Assembly (NCBI GenBank): GCA_964036275.1
Contig: OZ038433.1
Coordinates: forward strand, 49,623,605-49,687,604
Direction: 5' to 3'
Length of the DNA stretch: 64,000 bases
From: Litoditis marina
Taxonomy: Eukaryota > Nematoda > Chromadorea > Rhabditida > Rhabditidae
A program made the translations under genes and the position numbers. Shown here piece by piece: positions 61,401 through 64,000 of the stretch (within the stretch, counting starts at the first letter, position 1; the number at the start of each line of letters is the position of its first letter). Below the pieces are notes generated by a model. That model was not told the origin of the DNA. It ran no database searches and worked only from the letters and a program-made list of their open reading frames with translations.

Positions 61401-62617
61401 TGATATATCGCGAAACGATTATTGTTGCGCGAGTACACATGTATGAGTATACAAACTCAGAGAATACTTAAACTTGTACATAACCATTTTAAAAGATACT
61501 GCAACATTATAGAAAATAGAAAGAATAAATCACTATTTTGGCCAGCAGATAGCAGTTTTCATCTGTTGAAAGAACTAAGAGCTTTGAAACCAAATGAGTA
61601 TAATTTATACTCTGCAGACTTTACCAGCCTATTTACCAGAGTCTACCTCATGACATAGTCAAACAGAATATGGTTCACTTGTTAGACCTATGTTTCAGCA
61701 ATGCTGAAGGAAACATCGAGTATATAACAATGACATACAAGAAAACGTTTTTATATACGTTAAATCGTTCGAATTCAATCAAATTCTAGTTGGTGGAATC
61801 TCCTGAAGATGCCGTAACCACCAACTAGAATAGCATCGTCGAGATTCAACGGCGAAACGATGCAATCGAACTTAACCAAAACGTTTAAGTTAGTATAAGA
61901 AAAAAATTTTTTCCCTTTTAAATATTAGTATATTTTCATTATAACATGTCTTTGAAACTCTTAGTTATATCTTTAACGCTACAAATCCAATAGCTTTTAC
62001 ACATTGTTTTTCTAATATGTATAGAGTGTGTGACAGTCAAGCGCGTTACATCTATCGTGCGCAGCGCGAAGCGCTGCGCAGATTAGTTTTTGTTCTCAAC
62101 TATGCAGACGTTTTGAAATTTTTTTGCCCGTTCCTTCGTTATTTGTGAACCATTTTCCGAGAAGCTTGCCGTGAGCAATTAACGGGCATACATCTATAAG
62201 ATTTGTGAGTTTGAGTTCAAAATGACCCAGTTTACGTGAGTTGGAAAGGTAAACGTCTCGCAAAAATGACTTCCGTAATGGGGCGGCGGCGGCGGCGGCT
62301 ACAAAAAAATGTCCGCCCTTCTTTCGGGGCACAGCTTCGCTCTCAATGAAAATTTCTGAACACGGTTTACACTGTGGTGAAGCAAAGAAAAAGTTTGGGT
62401 ATACGTATTTTTCAGTCATAAATGCATATTTCATTTTATAGATGATAGGGCCTTAAATGGTTTCAGGAACTTCTCTAATTCAACCAGTTTTGAGGATGTG
62501 AAAATGAAAAAGGAGAATCACGTGAAATTGATTCCTGAACTTCTCAGCTCAGAAGGCGGTTGCGCGTACAGCCTAGTTTTCATTTGCATTCACATGTCTG
62601 AGTGGCACAGTGAATAA
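48845..62617 (+). CDS. Type II membrane protein with two vWA domains, 21 exons, about 700 aa
   Basis: Exons: 48845-48956, 51262-51329, 51549-51604, 52384-52490, 52790-52939, 53450-53556, 54037-54162, 54391-54530, 55045-55119, 55545-55630, 55881-55952, 56144-56223, 56906-57000, 57785-57889, 58193-58276, 58637-58748, 59428-59530, 60112-60179, 60460-60551, 60841-60954, 62467-62617. All phases agree. Residues 13-36 are a signal anchor (IGLIVATIVFLALSITFIIL). Residues 38-114 resemble a SEA-type module (HVNSLQVDQSGTVVTAVFSL); a Thr/Ser linker follows. vWA-1 starts at 166 but has DLLAT where DxSxS is expected. vWA-2 has FVIDTSQS (382-386), Thr456 and TDGA (Asp486), a complete MIDAS. Cys pairs follow. 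The last exon, open to TAA, runs into a SINE-like repeat and has no homology I can see, so the true C-terminus may lie elsewhere or beyond the window. Probably an extracellular adhesion or matrix protein. Confidence 0.88.
49895..49925. repeat. GCGCGCAGCGCGGAGCGCT dispersed motif
   Basis: AATCGCGCGCAGCGCGGAG then CGCTACGCAGATTAGTTTTT. The same motif and following sequence recur at 62055-62095; the GC-rich core recurs at 17116. In both vWA-gene copies a CGTCTCGC...AAAATG...CTTCCG segment follows about 190-220 bp later (near 50096 and 62253), so one repeat family of at least 200 bp is likely. Confidence 0.7.
50436..50512 (-). repeat. tRNA-like SINE head
   Basis: On the minus strand GATTTGGCTCAGTCGGCCG matches an A-box region and CCGGGGGTTCGAATCCATTC has a perfect B box. 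The anticodon arm (CTACAGTCCAGTAG) gives a six-base loop and the acceptor ends do not pair, so this is not a functional tRNA. It lies in the first intron of the vWA gene. Confidence 0.7.
50669..51226. repeat. Foldback element with 122-bp arms
   Basis: Arms 50669-50790 and 51105-51226 are inverted copies (GATTAGCTTTTGAGATGAAC against GTTCATCTCAAAAGCTAATC), with few mismatches, around about 314 bp. Left-flanking ATAGAAAAAGAGGTCAATT also occurs at the 62.8-kb foldback, suggesting one family. Confidence 0.9.
54190..54248. repeat. (CT)n microsatellite
   Basis: CT dinucleotides with one TTT break, starting about 27 bp after the donor of exon 54037-54162. Confidence 0.95.
55692..55831. repeat. 140-bp direct repeat with MITE end, copy 1
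   Basis: Nearly identical to 56332-56471 (one C/T difference), offset 640 bp. It begins ACAAAACTAAATTATACTAG and includes AAAGTCACGTAAAC, which is the terminal sequence of the CACGTGA MITE family. The two copies bracket exons 55881-55952 and 56144-56223. Confidence 0.93.
56332..56471. repeat. 140-bp direct repeat with MITE end, copy 2
   Basis: Partner of 55692-55831, located in the following intron of the vWA gene. Confidence 0.93.
57290..57375 (-). repeat. tRNA(Leu/Ser)-like SINE head
   Basis: On the minus strand CTAATGGCCGAGTGGTCTAA is a class-II-type A-box region, GCGCTGGTTTCGG follows, and CGTAGGTTCGATCCCACA is a strong B box. The anticodon stem does not pair and the acceptor ends do not match, so I call it tRNA-derived rather than a tRNA gene. 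Confidence 0.65.
57930..58025. repeat. Decayed copy of the TTAA MITE
   Basis: AGTAGGACGATTATGTACAC at the left, TGCAGTTCAAAAGACTGAAG in the middle and CCACATAATCGTGC at the right match the 124-bp element with substitutions. The TTAA ends are lost. It starts about 45 bp after exon 57785-57889. Confidence 0.7.
58379..58453. repeat. (CT)n microsatellite
   Basis: About 37 uninterrupted CT dinucleotides in the intron before exon 58637-58748. Confidence 0.97.
59531..59830. repeat. MITE of the CACGTGA family split by another inverted repeat
   Basis: The ends TATACTGTTAGTCAATCG and ATTCAATTTACTTCTGGTAT are the CACGTGA family ends. Inside is a second palindrome: GCCACCTTCATCCCATTCTG with GCAGGATGGGATGAAGGTGC, about 130 bp. 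The left end lies directly at the splice donor of exon 59428-59530, so the donor GTATAC is part of the element's terminus. Confidence 0.82.
60955..62466. other. Long last intron of the vWA gene model
   Basis: Contains AT-rich sequence, the GCGCAGCGCGAAGCGCT repeat at 62055-62095 and a (GGC)n run near 62280. I found no further splice-flanked coding segment. Confidence 0.5.
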
Positions 62618-62690
62618 CAATGTCTGTTCTAGTGAAAACGGATTGAGGTTCGACTTCCGCCTCGAGCGGTGCCATTCGCTACTGCTAGTA
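62598..62690 (+). repeat. tRNA-like SINE head overlapping the last predicted exon
   Basis: TGAGTGGCACAGTGAATAAC resembles an A-box region and GATTGAGGTTCGACTTCCGC contains a B box (GGTTCGActtCC). Its left end lies within the last 20 codons of the vWA model, which casts doubt on that C-terminus. Confidence 0.55.
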
Positions 62691-62813
62691 TAATTTTGAG
62701 TTATCCCAATGGTCAATGCTGTGTCAAACTTGATCAAAAATGACGTACATTATTTCCACATGGTTATATATTGTTTTGATAAGAGTTTCTCCGTAACTAT
62801 AGAAAAAGAGGTC

Positions 62814-63605
62814 AATTAGTATAAAAAACGAGTGTCAAGAAAGTAAAGATTAGTTTTAGAGATCACATAAATGAAAAATATAAAACAGGTCCAATAAACG
62901 GATATTAAAGAATCCGTCCCGTATTAATTTTGAATTTTGAGTCAACAATCTGACCCTGTGGCAAATGAAAAACCATTATCAAAAATATATACTTTTATAT
63001 CTCTATCTTTCTCCGTTTTCTGAGAAAAGCGGCTTACGTAATGACACCGATAGGGGAGTTGCGTACGGGGTATGCTCAAAACAGCCTATAGAAGTGCAGA
63101 AATAATTTTGAAGCACTCTATCACATACGAATACACAATTAGAGACTACAAAATAAAAATAAATCTTGATGTAAATGAAACAAGTGAAGTTGCGTCACAG
63201 TGAAAATGTTCATGCCCCCTTCTTTATTGCTTCATGTTATGCAAATTTTACAAATTTACAATCAGAAAGTTCTTTCATGGTCTATGGGAAGACGTTAAGA
63301 AACTTTTTTGAGCTTTTTAATTTTTTCGTGGAACTCAAATTATAGCGGAACGGTTTCTTTAAGAGAGAAAGGCTAATGTCGCTTGGTTGAAAATTACACG
63401 AAGTATCACAAATATTACTCAGTACCGATAATGAAACATCTGAATGCTTTACACGAAAATCCAACTAGATTTTTGCCATATTTCCAACGAGCGAGCTTGG
63501 CCTTTCTCTCTTAATATCCGTTTATTGGACCTGTTTTATATTTTTCGTTCATGTGATCTCTAAAACTAATCTTTACTTTCTTGACACTCGTTTTTTATAC
63601 TAATT
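62814..63605. repeat. Foldback element with 95-bp arms
   Basis: Arms 62814-62908 and 63511-63605 are inverted copies (ACAGGTCCAATAAACGG against CCGTTTATTGGACCTGT) around about 600 bp of AT-rich sequence. The left flank, AGAAAAAGAGGTCAATTAG, matches the 50.65-kb foldback. No coding content in the spacer. Confidence 0.88.
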
Positions 63606-64000
63606 TAGATAGCTGTGTTGTGTAGAACCAGAAAAAGTAAAAGTAAGCAAGGGAACGAAAATAATTTGTCTCATACAGAAAATGAAAAACAATCTTATAC
63701 AATTAATGCTTCAACTTCAAAGAAGTTAGGACCCCAATACAGAAATTTACATGATTCTGATCAACTTTAGTGTTGATAAAAACTTTTTATATGAAAATGG
63801 AGAACATTTAGTGATTCACAAAAAATACAGTTTTTATTAAAGTGGAATAATGCATTTCTATCGACGATATAATTTAGCATAGCGCTTACAATGATTATTA
63901 TAGATTAGCATAGCGCGCTGGGCGAAGAGACATATCGCAAATGAGGAGAAGTTATACGGTTGTACAAAGGTTTTTAAGGTTTTTAAATAGTTTCGAACAA
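63606..64000. other. AT-rich end of window
   Basis: No gene, RNA or repeat that I can support; the only visible repetition is TAGATTAGCATAGCGC near 63876-63918. Confidence 0.5.

Noticed and set aside
40789..62617. Operon joining the cuticlin-like and vWA genes
   Set aside because: Spacing of about 750 bp is much larger than the usual 100-200 bp of nematode operons, and each has its own plausible leader acceptor.

Overview
This window is eukaryotic and reads as a rhabditid-type nematode genome. The evidence is: short exons separated by introns that almost all end in TTTCAG or TTCAG; several start codons placed a few bases after an isolated TTTTCAG site, as expected for spliced-leader trans-splicing; a secreted/transmembrane ZP-domain cuticlin-like gene; and a high density of small foldback and MITE-like repeats. 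There is no bacterial operon, CRISPR array, prophage or virus. I cannot name the genus from sequence alone.

Layout. 1-1.35 kb: a 129-bp minisatellite and a perfect 193-bp-arm palindrome. 2.6-7.2 kb (+): a small six-exon gene of about 127 aa that I do not recognise, with large simple-repeat-filled introns. 10.0-16.1 kb (+): a complete 19-exon NOP2/NSUN1 rRNA m5C methyltransferase (718 aa), the most secure call. 16.85-30.55 kb (-): a C2H2 zinc-finger gene of 13 exons (436 aa, seven fingers). Its last five exons and 3' end lie in a 4.1-kb tandem duplication that is almost identical, so two interchangeable C-terminal modules follow one 5' half. 30.6-36.4 kb: repeat-rich, including a possible 3.3-kb element bounded by 153-bp direct repeats. 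36.4-39.2 kb (-): a set of phase-compatible, splice-flanked coding segments forming an unrecognised gene. 40.8-48.1 kb (+): a complete 11-exon cuticlin-like ZP-domain protein (447 aa) with signal peptide, basic cleavage site and C-terminal membrane anchor. 48.8-62.6 kb (+): a 21-exon type II membrane protein with two von Willebrand A domains, the first with a degenerate and the second with an intact MIDAS. 62.6-64 kb: repeats.

The genes do not form one pathway. The 3' ends of the NOP2 and zinc-finger genes converge about 720 bp apart. The cuticlin and vWA genes lie in the same direction about 750 bp apart; both are expected at the cell surface or extracellular matrix, but each has its own plausible leader acceptor, and I see no strong evidence for an operon.

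Exon models were built by hand: I required nematode splice signals, exact reading-phase agreement at every junction, and sensible domain content. Most exons of the three large gene models meet all three; the weaker ones are flagged. No claim rests on a database search.
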